Source: Lysobacter sp. K5869 (GTDB lineage: Bacteria > Pseudomonadota > Gammaproteobacteria > Xanthomonadales > Xanthomonadaceae). From it: a stretch of DNA of 64,000 nucleotides. Location: NCBI RefSeq assembly GCF_018847975.1, contig NZ_CP072597.1, positions 5,185,001 through 5,249,000 on the forward strand. The letters run 5' to 3'. Below the pieces are notes generated by a model. The model ran no database searches and had not been told where the DNA came from. It saw nothing but the letters and a program-made list of their open reading frames with translations. A program made the position numbers and the translations under genes. Position 1 is the first letter of the stretch. Each line of letters starts with the position of its first letter. Below, in pieces: positions 7,990-17,048 of the stretch.

Positions 7990-8349
7990 TCAATCGATAC
8001 CGTCCCAAGCGTCTGGAACGACAGCGAGAAGATTCGGCGCGGAGTGCCAGCATAAGCGGAGCCGGACATCGAACCGCCAGGAATGCCGCAGAGGCGGCGC
8101 TCGATCCAACCGATACTCGTAGTAATCGCGCTCGCTCCAATGGCGCGGGTCTTCGTCGCGTACGCGGGGTTCTCGGCGCGACGAACGCTGGATTTCGCGG
8201 GAAAGCGCGCGACCGGTTTCGATAGCTCGATCGCGCGCCTCATCGCGCACGCGGCTGCGCACCAGTTCCGACCGCTGCGTGCGCGACAGCGCCCGCCACC
8301 AACGACGCACTTCCAGCGAATACCCGAACTCGGACAAAACCGACGGCAT
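7990..8349 (-). CDS. Unknown family, tandem paralog 3 (diverged)
   Basis: 119 residues from the ATG at 8349, preceded by AAAGGAGCG. The more distant member of the tandem set: it starts MPSVLSEFGYSLEVRRWWRALSRTQRSEL and keeps RRWW, LSR, and an RDEARDRAIE block where the other two have DDER. It also keeps a DYYEYRLD element that corresponds to LYEYHVG in paralog 2. No signal peptide or membrane segment. Longer in-frame starts extend upstream to 8661 but give Arg/Pro-rich shadow sequence. Confidence 0.55.
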   Translation of the reverse strand: MPSVLSEFGYSLEVRRWWRALSRTQRSELVRSRVRDEARDRAIETGRALSREIQRSSRREPRVRDEDPRHWSERDYYEYRLDRAPPLRHSWRFDVRLRLCWHSAPNLLAVVPDAWDGID

Positions 8350-8608
8350 CGACGCTCCTTTCCGCGCGCCGCGCAACGGCGCCGGTATCGACGTGGATGG
8401 AAGAAAGACCGAAGCGGACCGCGGACCCGGCGGCCTCCCCAGGCGGCCGGTGCGAAAACGAGCCGGCATGGTACGCCTGCGCGGGCGGATCGGCGCATCG
8501 CCCCGCGCCGGCGCTTCAGCGCGGGTCGCGGCGGCCTGAGGTATGATGGCGTCGCTCTCGGAACAGAACTCGTGGGTTTGCGACCCGCCTACAGGCCGCT
8601 TCGGCCGC

Positions 8609-9151
8609 TTATTCCCAGGGTGCGGTCCGCTCCGCCAGCCAGCGCTCCAGCGCCGGCGCATCGCTCAGCGCGAACAGATGGCCCCAGGGCCAATCCACCA
8701 GCAACAACTCCCCGGACTTGGGCAACGCACGCAGCAACGCGGCGATGGCCGGCGCCTGCTCCGGCGCCCAGCGCTCGTGCGAGAGCCACAAGGCCTCGAT
8801 CCGCCCCTCGCGATGGTCGGCGAACAAGGCGAAATCGTGTTCGCCCCAGGCGCGCAACATCGGGCAAGGCGTGCGCGACGAGGAATAACCGGTCCAGACC
8901 TCGGCATAGGCGGGAAAACGCGCGGCCGCCGCCGCTTCGACCGGTTCCATCGCCAAGCCGAGATCGCCCAGCGATTGCGGCGCTTCGGGACGCACCATCA
9001 GATCGGTATAGCCCGAGCCGTCGAAGTGCGCTTCGGCGAAATCGTGCAGCTGCGCCAGCGTGCGCTCGCAATGTGCCCAGGCCGCGAGCGGCAGCAGCTC
9101 GATCTGGCTGTCGTCGTCTTCGTGGAAGTACAGCGAACGCGGGTCCGGCAT
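8609..9151 (-). CDS. Conserved-looking soluble protein of unknown function
   Basis: 180 residues from the ATG at 9151. The sequence is acidic and globular-looking (YFHEDDDSQIELLPLAAW near the start; LLLVDWPWGHLFAL near the end), without signal peptide or membrane segments. Codon use and amino acid composition are those of a real protein. I recognise no domain. It lies 35 bases downstream of the GFA-family gene on the same strand and could share its transcript. Confidence 0.6.
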   Translation of the reverse strand: MPDPRSLYFHEDDDSQIELLPLAAWAHCERTLAQLHDFAEAHFDGSGYTDLMVRPEAPQSLGDLGLAMEPVEAAAAARFPAYAEVWTGYSSSRTPCPMLRAWGEHDFALFADHREGRIEALWLSHERWAPEQAPAIAALLRALPKSGELLLVDWPWGHLFALSDAPALERWLAERTAPWE

Positions 9152-9186
9152 CTCGCAAACTCCAGTCGTTGGTCGCGACGGCGCGT

Positions 9187-9615
9187 TCAAGCGCCCTCGA
9201 CCAGTTCGACCTGGCCGATCCAGTTGCGCTGACGCCGCGCCAGCCGCGCGGATTCGGTCTCGCCGTGCAACGACGCGGGCGCGCGCCGGATCCGCGCCGG
9301 TTCCAGATTCTCGAAGGCGTTGACGTTGACCACCGCGTACAGCCGCCCTTCGATCCGGCTGACCACGGCCGGCACCGCGCCGCACGTCGCGCACACCAGG
9401 AAATCGGCCGTGTGCGTGCCGAACGCGTAGCGCGACACCCGCTGCGGGTCGCTCAGCCGCAAGCGCAGCGTCGCGCCGGCCTGCGCGGTCCACACCCCGC
9501 CGTGCTTGATGCAGAAGCTGCAGTCGCAAGCGCGCGCGGCGATGTCGTCGGCCTCGCCGCTCCACTCCAGGGCGAAGCGGATGTTGCCGCAGTGGCAGGC
9601 GCCGTCGATGAGCAT
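9187..9615 (-). CDS. GFA/CENP-V family zinc-binding protein
   Basis: 142 residues starting MLIDGACHCGNIRF. Cysteines are placed as in the glutathione-dependent formaldehyde-activating (GFA) fold: Cys7 and Cys9, then Cys30, Cys32 and Cys35 (CDCSFC), then Cys75 and Cys78 (CATCG). These bind two zinc ions in the family. Founding members help formaldehyde react with glutathione, but most homologs have no proven substrate. Start at 9615 gives the canonical N terminus; longer upstream frames are shadows. Confidence 0.85.
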   Translation of the reverse strand: MLIDGACHCGNIRFALEWSGEADDIAARACDCSFCIKHGGVWTAQAGATLRLRLSDPQRVSRYAFGTHTADFLVCATCGAVPAVVSRIEGRLYAVVNVNAFENLEPARIRRAPASLHGETESARLARRQRNWIGQVELVEGA

Positions 9616-9807
9616 GGGTGAGTTCCCGGGAGCGAAGGCGAACAGAGTACTCCGCGGCCGCGACGTTGGCCGGGCGCGGCGTCGCGGCGCGTTGAACCTG
9701 TTCGGCGCCCGCGGCTTGGGCGGCGCCGCGGCCTGTCCGCCTCCTCGCGGCGGCCGCGTTGTCATCAGCATGCAAGGACCAGCCGAGAGGACGGCGGGGA
9801 GGACGAC

Positions 9808-10131
9808 ATGGACGGGTTGAGCAATGGATATCGCGCCGATGGCGCAGCGCGGCTCTCGATCGAGCCGCCGATCGCGGAACGCAGCGCCCGGAGGCAGGGG
9901 CCGCAGGCGCAGACGTGGCCGCGGGCGCCTTCGCGCGATCCCAGTCGGCTGGATCGCTTGTACCGGCTCAAGCTGGCCGGACGCGATCCGGAGCGCAGGA
10001 GGCGCCGCCGGCGGTCCTTGCATGAATTGGCCTGTTGGTTCGCGCTGGCGCTGCTGGTCGCGGCCGCCTTGGCCTCGCCGGTGCGCGCGGCCGAACCCCG
10101 CGCCGGCACCGCCGCGCTCGCCGCCGCCTGA
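9808..10131 (+). CDS. Hypothetical small membrane-anchored protein
   Basis: 107 residues from ATG 9808 with GGAGGAC just upstream. The first two thirds are hydrophilic and Arg-rich (a DRLYRLKLAGRDPERRRRRRR stretch). A single hydrophobic segment follows (LACWFALALLVAAALASPV, about residues 74-93), suggesting a cytoplasmic N terminus with one C-terminal membrane pass. No family is recognised. It is convergent with the methyltransferase gene that ends 9 bases further on. Coding is plausible but not certain. Confidence 0.45.
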   Translation: MDGLSNGYRADGAARLSIEPPIAERSARRQGPQAQTWPRAPSRDPSRLDRLYRLKLAGRDPERRRRRRRSLHELACWFALALLVAAALASPVRAAEPRAGTAALAAA

Positions 10132-10140
10132 GCGCCGGCG

Positions 10141-10989
10141 CTAAACCGCGCCGGCGTCGAACACCGCGATCCGATCCGCCACGCACTCGGCGTCGCGCGC
10201 GCGCAGCCACGGCTGCGCCGCGAGCGCCGGCGTGCACGGCCCGAGACTGGCGATGCGCAGCGGCCGCCGCGCCGACAGCGCGCGCAAGCGTTCCAGCACC
10301 TGCGCGAGCAAGTCGCCGGTGAACGGCGTGTACAGGTAAAACACCGTTCCCGCCGACAGGTCCGCGGTGCGCGCATCGGCGTGCGCGAATTCGGCCCGCG
10401 CGAGCCCGAGCGCCCGCGCGCAGTCGTTCGCGCTGGCGACGTAAGCCGCTTCGTGTTCGATGCCGATGCAGCGCGCGGGCGTGCAGGCCGCGGCCAGCAG
10501 CGGCACGTGGCCGAGGCCCGAGCCCAAGTCGATCAGCACGTCGTCCGCGCGCAGTCCCAAGCGCGCCAACAGGTCGAGCAGGTGCCGCGCCGGCGTGGGT
10601 TGATAGAACACCGTCTGCGGCGCGGGCGCGGCGATTTCGCCTTGCGGTTCGGCCAGATCCAGCACCGCGGCGAGCATCGCATCGAACGGATCGTAGCCTT
10701 CGCCGTCGGCCTGCGGCGGCGATTCGCTGCGCCACTCGCGCAGCACCTGCGCGCCCTCGCCGGCGCGGATGCGCGCGCGCAGCGCGTGCGCCGACTCCGC
10801 GTCGGCCGCGTCCAATCGCGCCTGCGCGGCTTCGGCGCGTTCGCGCAGCGCCGCGTCGTCCGCGCCCAAGCGCAGGCTCAGGCGTTCGATCCGGTCTTGC
10901 AGCTGCGCGCGCTCGCGCCAGCGCCGCGGATGCCGCCATTGCGCATCGGCGTCGAGTTCGTCCAGCAGGGATCGCAAAGCGTCGCTCAT
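10141..10989 (-). CDS. Class I SAM-dependent methyltransferase
   Basis: 282 residues from the ATG at 10989 (MSDALRSLLDELDADAQW). An N-terminal helical, Arg- and Ala-rich region of about 120 residues precedes a Rossmann methyltransferase domain. SAM motif I is DVLIDLGSGLGHVPLLAA, followed by an acidic residue in IGIEHE and a TVFYLYTPFTG strand that resembles DOT1-like or protein methyltransferases. The substrate is unknown. The in-frame upstream extension to 11280 crosses the divergent promoter region and is rejected. Confidence 0.75.
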   Translation of the reverse strand: MSDALRSLLDELDADAQWRHPRRWRERAQLQDRIERLSLRLGADDAALRERAEAAQARLDAADAESAHALRARIRAGEGAQVLREWRSESPPQADGEGYDPFDAMLAAVLDLAEPQGEIAAPAPQTVFYQPTPARHLLDLLARLGLRADDVLIDLGSGLGHVPLLAAACTPARCIGIEHEAAYVASANDCARALGLARAEFAHADARTADLSAGTVFYLYTPFTGDLLAQVLERLRALSARRPLRIASLGPCTPALAAQPWLRARDAECVADRIAVFDAGAV

Positions 10990-11270
10990 CGGCGTGGCGG
11001 TATCCGCAGGGAAACAGGCCGGCCGAGGTTCGGCGGCCAAGACGGGCGGCGATGTTCGCACGAACCGCCGCCGGGCGAGGTTTCGCGCATTCCGAGGCGT
11101 GCGGCGCATCAGTCGGCCCGGGATTTTCGCTGCAGTGCAGCATGAAAGACAGGGGATTTCTCGCCAAAACCGCGCGCCGGGCTCCGCTCGTCGGGCCGAT
11201 CTTGACTCAATCGAAACTAAATTTTCTGATTCGGAAAATTTCGTTTCAGCGATTTTCAACGAGGCCGCCC

Positions 11271-12344
11271 ATGCCCCCACGCCCCCGCCTGCGGATGTCG
11301 CTGGCGATCGAACCGCTGCCGCTGAAGGCGCCGTTCGCCATCGCCGGCCGCCGCTTCGAGGCGATGCCCGCCCTGGTCGCGACGCTGACCGACGCCGACG
11401 GCCATCGCGGCCGCGGCGAGGCCAGCGGCGTGTACTACCTCGACGACGAACCCGAGTCGATGCGCGCCGCGCTCGAAGCGCGACGCGACCTCATCGAGGC
11501 CGGCCTCGACCGCGACGCGCTGCGCGCGCTGCTGCCGCCCGGCGGCGCACGCAACGCGGTGGACTGCGCGCTGTGGGAACTGCAGGCGCAGCGCGAACGC
11601 CGGCCGGTGTGGGCAGTGGCCGGCCTGCGCGGCGTGCGTCCGCTGCTCACCGCTTTCACCCTCGGCGCCGACGCGCCGGAGCGCGTCGCGGCCGGCGCGC
11701 TCGCGCTGACGCAAGCGCGCTTGATCAAGCTCAAGCTCGACGGCGATACCGAACTCGACATCGCCCGCATCCGCGCCGCGCGGCGCGCGCGCACAGACGT
11801 CCGCCTGATCGTCGACGCCAACCAAGGCTATGCGCCGGAACGCATCGCGCCGTTGCTTGCGGCATTGGCCGATCACGGCGTCGAACTGCTGGAACAGCCG
11901 TTCCCGCGCGGCCACGAAGCCGCGCTCGACGGATTCGACTGCCCCATCGCCGTCGCCGCCGACGAAAGCGTGCAAGGCCTGGACGAACTCGACGCGCTGG
12001 CCGGCCGCTACGACGTGGTCAACCTCAAGCTCGACAAATGCGGCGGCCTGACCGAAGCGCTGGCGATGGCCGAACGCGCGCGCGAGCTCGGCCTGCGCTG
12101 CATGGTCGGCAACATGCTCGGCACCAGTTGGGCGGCCGCGCCCGCGTTCGTGCTCGGGCAACGCTGCGATCTGGTCGATCTCGACGGCCCCACCTTCATC
12201 GCCGCCGACCGCGCCGTGGCGGTCGGCTACCGCGACGGTTTCGTGGATTGCCCCGACGAGGTCTGGGGCGGCGCCGCGCCGCTCGCCGACGCCGCGTCCG
12301 AAACCGCGCCTTCCTCACTCACGACACAGGCACCGCACCCATGA
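11271..12344 (+). CDS. Enolase-superfamily dipeptide epimerase / N-acetyl-D-glutamate racemase (DgcA-like)
   Basis: 357 residues from ATG 11271 (ATG 11295 is also possible). The muconate-lactonizing subgroup pattern is present: a KLKLDG element with the catalytic Lys pair, metal ligands in VDANQGY, LEQPF and AADESV, and the second catalytic Lys in NLKLDKCGG. Family members epimerise L-Ala-D/L-Glu dipeptides or, in the D-glutamate pathway, racemise N-acetyl-D-glutamate (DgcA). Its neighbours include a DgcN-like protein (15990-17048), which makes the DgcA role attractive, while the adjacent dipeptidase-like gene fits the dipeptide role. First gene of the run; its stop overlaps the next start. 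Confidence 0.82.
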   Translation: MPPRPRLRMSLAIEPLPLKAPFAIAGRRFEAMPALVATLTDADGHRGRGEASGVYYLDDEPESMRAALEARRDLIEAGLDRDALRALLPPGGARNAVDCALWELQAQRERRPVWAVAGLRGVRPLLTAFTLGADAPERVAAGALALTQARLIKLKLDGDTELDIARIRAARRARTDVRLIVDANQGYAPERIAPLLAALADHGVELLEQPFPRGHEAALDGFDCPIAVAADESVQGLDELDALAGRYDVVNLKLDKCGGLTEALAMAERARELGLRCMVGNMLGTSWAAAPAFVLGQRCDLVDLDGPTFIAADRAVAVGYRDGFVDCPDEVWGGAAPLADAASETAPSSLTTQAPHP

Positions 12345-13495
12345 CGACTTCCTCCGTCCGCCTCAGCCGTCGCCGTCTGCTGCAAGCCTCCGCGGCCGCC
12401 GCCGCGCTCGCCCTGCCCCTCGCCGCCGCTGGCGCCGCGCCGATGCGGCCCGCGCGCGACACGCTCAAGCGCTACTCGCCGCGCGCCCGCGCCATCGTCG
12501 AACGCGCGCTGGTGATCGACATGCTCGCGCCGCTGCGGCTGGACATGCGCGAAGACATCTACGCGCACGACTTCGATCAGCGCCGCATCGAGGATTTCCG
12601 CCTCAGCGGCATCGGCGTCTTCCACAACTCTTGGGGCCTGACCGGCGCCGACGCGCGCGAGCGCGTGGCCGAGTATCTGGCCGGCTGGCACGGCCTGCTC
12701 GCGCGCCGCAGCGACGTGTTCGCCCTGGTCGGACGCGCCGAGGACCTCGACCGGGCCAAGCGCGAGGGCAAGATCGCGGTGATCTCCGGCGTGCAGAACG
12801 CCGAGCACTTCCGCGCCAAGAGCGACGTGAAGTTCTTCCACGGCCTGGGCCTGCGCTGCGCGCAGCTGACCTACAACAGTCAGACCGTGATCGGCTCGGG
12901 CAGCACCGAGCGCGAGGACGGCGGGCTCAGCGACTACGGCGTGGAGATCGTCGCCGAGATGGAACGCGTCGGCATGCTGATCGACGTTTCGCACTGCGGC
13001 GACCGCACCACCCTGGACGCGATCGAACTGGCCAAGGGGCCGATCGCGATCACCCACTCCAACTGCCGCGCGCTCAACGATCATCCGCGGCTGAAGACCG
13101 ACGAGGCGATCCGCAAGCTCGCCGCCAAGGGCGGCGTGATGGGCATCACCGGCGTGCGCATGTTCGTCGGCGCCAAGGAGCCGACCACGCTGGAGACGAT
13201 GGTCGATCACATCGATCACGTCGCCAAGCTGGTGGGCATCGAACACGTCGGCATCGGCTCGGACGCCGATCTGTACGGCTACGACGCCATGCCCGCCGAT
13301 CAGCTCAAGGCGCTCAAGGCGTCGTACAAGGCCAGCTACGGCTTTCGCGAGCGCATCGACATCGAAGGCTTCGACCGGCCGACCAAGATGTTCGAACTGA
13401 CCGAAGCGCTGATCCGCCGCGGTTACAGCGACGCCGACATCGAGGCCGTGCTCGGCGGCAATTTCCGCCGGTTGCTGGGGCAAGTCTGGCGTTGA
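12341..13495 (+). CDS. M19 membrane dipeptidase-like protein, Tat-exported, altered metal site
   Basis: 384 residues overlapping the epimerase gene by 4 bases. The N terminus has a twin-arginine signal (LSRRRLLQ, residues 8-15, then a hydrophobic Ala/Leu stretch). The TIM-barrel renal-dipeptidase fold is indicated by IDVSHCG (His218), ITHSNCRALNDHPR (His239, Arg250) and GIGSDAD (Asp308). The usual N-terminal metal motif HxD is missing: the matching strand reads ALVIDMLAPL (57-65). The bridging Glu position reads GVQNAEH (150-156). It may therefore bind one metal or act differently from classical dipeptidases that cleave dipeptides with a D- or L-residue at the C terminus. Confidence 0.82.
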   Translation: MTTSSVRLSRRRLLQASAAAAALALPLAAAGAAPMRPARDTLKRYSPRARAIVERALVIDMLAPLRLDMREDIYAHDFDQRRIEDFRLSGIGVFHNSWGLTGADARERVAEYLAGWHGLLARRSDVFALVGRAEDLDRAKREGKIAVISGVQNAEHFRAKSDVKFFHGLGLRCAQLTYNSQTVIGSGSTEREDGGLSDYGVEIVAEMERVGMLIDVSHCGDRTTLDAIELAKGPIAITHSNCRALNDHPRLKTDEAIRKLAAKGGVMGITGVRMFVGAKEPTTLETMVDHIDHVAKLVGIEHVGIGSDADLYGYDAMPADQLKALKASYKASYGFRERIDIEGFDRPTKMFELTEALIRRGYSDADIEAVLGGNFRRLLGQVWR

Positions 13496-13587
13496 GTCGC
13501 GCCCCATCGAGGCGTCGAAACGCTCGCCCACAACGCTATCGCATCCGTCGCTCCATCCACGCCATCCGCAGTCCGGGGAGAATCACC

Positions 13588-15837
13588 ATGCCGCGCGCCG
13601 TCCTCCATCGCCATCCTCGCCGCGCGTTGACGCTGGCCATCGCCCTGACCTTGACCGCGGTGAGCTGCGTCGCCGCGGCGCAGGCGGCATCCGACGAGGA
13701 CGCATCCGCCGCGCAAAGCCCAGCGCGCCCCGCACCGTCGGCGACGCTGGACACCGTCACCGTGACCGCGCAGAAGCGCATCGAGAACGCGCGCAAAGTG
13801 CCGTCCTCGATCAGCGTCGTCAACGAACAGCAACTGGAGAACCAGCACGTCACCCAGTTGTCCGACCTCAACGGCTACCTGCCGGCGATGACCATCAGCA
13901 ACGGCGGCTCGCCGGGCCAGACCTCGGTGTCGCTGCGCGGCATTCCGACCATCGGCGCCGGCGCGGTGGTCGGCACCTACCTCGACGACACGCCGCTGGG
14001 TTCGAGCAGCAACTTCGCCCGCTCCAGCCGCTTCGTGCTCGACCTGCTGCCCTACGACATCCAGCGCGTGGAAGTGCTGCGCGGCCCGCAGGGCACGCTG
14101 TACGGCGCCGGCGCGATGGGCGGCTTGCTGAAGTACGTGCTCAAGGATCCCGATTTGCAGACCTTCGAAGGCCGCGTCGGCGCCGGCGTTTCGAGCGTCG
14201 CGGGCGCCGGCGGCAACGGCTGGAACGCGCGCGCCGGCCTCAACGCGCCGCTGATCGAGGGCAAGCTCGCGATCCGCGCCTCGTTCGCCGACGAACGCAC
14301 GCCGGGCTGGATCGACAACGCGCTCACCGGCCGCAAGGACATCAACGACACCCGCCAGCACAGCGGGCACCTGTCGCTGCTGTGGCAACCCAGCGAGGAC
14401 GTCGGCCTGAAACTGACGGGATTGCATCAAACCGTGGATTCCGACGACAACAGCCTGGGCACGCTCGACGCCGCTCGCCGTCCGGTGTACGGCCGCGACG
14501 GCGTCGCCAAACTCGCGCCGGAACGCTTCGAGAAGAAGATCGACTTCTTCGCCGCGACGCTCGACTGGAATCTGCATTGGGCCGATTTCGTCTCGGCCAC
14601 CGGCTACTCCAAGACCAAGACCGATCAGATCACCGACGAAAGCCGCATCTATGGCCCCGTGTTTCCGCTGTTCGGCGCCGCGCCCGGGCTGTCGAAATTC
14701 TCGCTGGGACTGGAACTGGAGAAATGGACCCAGGAACTGCGTCTGGTCTCGAAATCCGACGACCGACTGGAATGGATGATCGGCGGTTTCTACACCCGCG
14801 AAACCTCGGACAACCACCAAGAAGCCGGCGCCGCGACGTTGACCGGCGCGTCGATCCCGGGACTGAGTTCGCTGGCCGTCGCCGAAATCCCCTCGACCTA
14901 CACCGAGCGCGCGCTGTTCGGCAACGCGACCTACAAGTTCAGCGACAGGTTCGACATCACCGTCGGCCTGCGCCACGCCCGCAACGAACAGGACTTCAAG
15001 CAGATCGTCACCGAGGGCGTTTTGCTCGCTCCGGGAACCTCGTCCGGGCGCTCCTCGGAAAACGTCACCACCTATCTGCTCGGTTCGCGCTGGCATCTCG
15101 ACCGCGACAGCATGCTCTACGCGCGCATCGCCAGCGGCTATCGCCCCGGCGGCCCCAACTTCGCCGTGCCGGGCGTGCCGCCGACGGTCGATTCCGACAG
15201 CCTGGTGAACTACGAAATCGGCTGGAAATCGCTGTTCTTCGACCAGCGCGCCTCGATCGACCTGGCGGCGTTCCTGATCGACTGGAAAGACATCCAGTTG
15301 TCCGAATCCACCCGCGACGGCATCAGCTACGCGGCCAACGGCGGCAAGGCGCGCAGCCGCGGCGTGGAGCTGACTTCGGCGTTCAAGCTGACGCCCGACT
15401 TGCGGATCGGCCTCAACGGCTCGTTCACCGATGCGTATCTGGTCGACGCGGCGCCTTCGCTGCGCGGCTTGCCGGGCGACACGCTGCCGGGCATCCCGCG
15501 CTGGACGTTCGCGCTGAGCGCCGACTACGACTTCGAGTGGAGCGCGGGCTACAACGGCCGCATCGGCGCGAGCTATCAGTGGATCGGCAAGCGCAAGACC
15601 AACGTCGACAGCAATCCCAACGTCGCGCCGCTGCCCGCCAGCGGCCAGTTGAATCTCAACGCCGATGTCTCGCGCGACGACTGGACCGTGCGCGCCTACG
15701 TCCGCAACTTGACCAACGAACGCGACGTCAACGGACTGTCGCCGGTCAGAAGCGCGGCGACCGGCGATGTCGTGGAATGGCGCGTCAACCGGGTGCAGCC
15801 GCGCACGGTCGGCCTGGAGTTCGACTTGCGGTTCTGA
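13588..15837 (+). CDS. TonB-dependent outer-membrane receptor
   Basis: 749 residues with a signal peptide (about 1-34), a TonB-box-like DTVTVTAQKR at 55-64, a plug domain (about 65-190 with RVEVLRGPQGTLYGAGAMGG) and a beta-barrel ending in the aromatic EFDLRF typical of outer-membrane barrels. It uses proton-motive energy passed by TonB to import a ligand too large for porins. Its placement between a dipeptidase-like gene and a DgcN-like gene suggests a peptide or muropeptide ligand rather than a siderophore; this is inference. Start ATG 13588 follows GGGGAG. Confidence 0.93.
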   Translation: MPRAVLHRHPRRALTLAIALTLTAVSCVAAAQAASDEDASAAQSPARPAPSATLDTVTVTAQKRIENARKVPSSISVVNEQQLENQHVTQLSDLNGYLPAMTISNGGSPGQTSVSLRGIPTIGAGAVVGTYLDDTPLGSSSNFARSSRFVLDLLPYDIQRVEVLRGPQGTLYGAGAMGGLLKYVLKDPDLQTFEGRVGAGVSSVAGAGGNGWNARAGLNAPLIEGKLAIRASFADERTPGWIDNALTGRKDINDTRQHSGHLSLLWQPSEDVGLKLTGLHQTVDSDDNSLGTLDAARRPVYGRDGVAKLAPERFEKKIDFFAATLDWNLHWADFVSATGYSKTKTDQITDESRIYGPVFPLFGAAPGLSKFSLGLELEKWTQELRLVSKSDDRLEWMIGGFYTRETSDNHQEAGAATLTGASIPGLSSLAVAEIPSTYTERALFGNATYKFSDRFDITVGLRHARNEQDFKQIVTEGVLLAPGTSSGRSSENVTTYLLGSRWHLDRDSMLYARIASGYRPGGPNFAVPGVPPTVDSDSLVNYEIGWKSLFFDQRASIDLAAFLIDWKDIQLSESTRDGISYAANGGKARSRGVELTSAFKLTPDLRIGLNGSFTDAYLVDAAPSLRGLPGDTLPGIPRWTFALSADYDFEWSAGYNGRIGASYQWIGKRKTNVDSNPNVAPLPASGQLNLNADVSRDDWTVRAYVRNLTNERDVNGLSPVRSAATGDVVEWRVNRVQPRTVGLEFDLRF

Positions 15838-15989
15838 TCCGCCGCTCCATCCGCTTCGATACCGGTTCTCGATCCATCCATGGGCCGGCCGCGACGCGCT
15901 TCGCCCGCCACCGATTCCGATCGAAACCTCCCCTCGCGCCCCAACGGTCGCCGCCTAGCGCCGACCGGCCCCCACAACGGAATGTCCGC

Positions 15990-17048
15990 ATGCCGAATCC
16001 CGCCGAAACCGCTACGCCCGCCGCTCTCGCCTCGCTCGACCTGCCTCAGCCTTATCTGCTGTTCCTCGGCGACGTAGAACACCCCGCGTTCGCCAAGACC
16101 GCGCTGGGCCTGCGCGACTGGGCGCGCGAGCTCTGCGTGGGCGAGTTCGCCCTGCCCGGCGCGGGCGTGTCCTTGAACTTGCCGGCGATGACGCCCGCGC
16201 AAGCGCATGCGTCGGGCGCGCGCGCGATGGTCGTCGGCGTGGCCAACGTCGGTGGCGTGATTCCGCCGGCGTGGCTGCCCTCGCTGCTGCAAGCGCTCGA
16301 CGCCGGATTGGACTTGATCGGCGGCTTGCATCAGCGCTTGAACGACATTCCCGAACTGCGCGAGGCCGCCGCGCGCCACGGCCGGCGTCTGATCGATGTG
16401 CGCCAACCGCCGCCGGGACTGCCGGTCGCCAACGGCCGCAAGCGCGGCGGCAAGCGCCTGCTCACCGTCGGCACGGATTGCGCGCTGGGCAAGAAATACA
16501 CCGCCTTGAGCCTGACCGGCGAACTGCGCGCGCTCGGCGTGGACGCGACGTTCCGCGCCAGCGGCCAGACCGGCGTGCTGATCGCCGGACGCGGCCTGCC
16601 GCTGGACGCGGTGGTCGCCGACTTCGCCGCGGGCGCCGCGGAGTGGTTGAGCCCGGACAACCGCGCCGAGCATTGGGACGTGATCGAAGGCCAAGGCTCG
16701 CTGTCGCACCCGGCCTATGCCGGCGTGTCGCTGGCGCTGCTGCACGGCAGCCAGCCCGACGCCATCGTCGTCTGCCATCGGCCGGGGCGCGAGCGCATGC
16801 TCGGCTATCCCGATTACCCGCTGCCGAGCATCGAAGAAACCATCGCGCTCAATCTCGCGTTGGGCCGGCGCACCAATCCGGCGATCCGCTGCGCGGGCGT
16901 CAGCCTCGACACCTCGCACCTCGATGCCGGGCAAGCGCAGGCCTTGATCGAAAGCGAACGCGCGCGCCTGCGCTTGCCGGTGGCCGACCCGATCCGCGGC
17001 GGCGCGGCGCTGCGCGCGTTGGCCCTGTCTTGCGTGGCCGGGTCATGA
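15990..17048 (+). CDS. DUF1611 family protein, D-glutamate N-acetyltransferase DgcN-like
   Basis: 352 residues. An N-terminal Rossmann-like domain (about 20-140) precedes a P-loop domain whose signature is GTDCALGKKYTALSL (about 164-178). Later conserved stretches are FRASGQTGVL, IEGQGSLSHPAY and CHRPGR. This is the DUF1611 architecture. One group, DgcN, was shown to acetylate D-glutamate before racemisation by DgcA. A DgcA-like gene opens this same run, supporting a D-glutamate salvage role. The start at 15990 gives the expected N terminus. The stop overlaps the next gene by ATGA. Confidence 0.8.
   Translation: MPNPAETATPAALASLDLPQPYLLFLGDVEHPAFAKTALGLRDWARELCVGEFALPGAGVSLNLPAMTPAQAHASGARAMVVGVANVGGVIPPAWLPSLLQALDAGLDLIGGLHQRLNDIPELREAAARHGRRLIDVRQPPPGLPVANGRKRGGKRLLTVGTDCALGKKYTALSLTGELRALGVDATFRASGQTGVLIAGRGLPLDAVVADFAAGAAEWLSPDNRAEHWDVIEGQGSLSHPAYAGVSLALLHGSQPDAIVVCHRPGRERMLGYPDYPLPSIEETIALNLALGRRTNPAIRCAGVSLDTSHLDAGQAQALIESERARLRLPVADPIRGGAALRALALSCVAGS

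Noticed and set aside
11052..11270. N-terminal extension of the epimerase
   Set aside because: It would overlap the divergent promoter region and adds low-complexity residues before a normal enolase-superfamily start.
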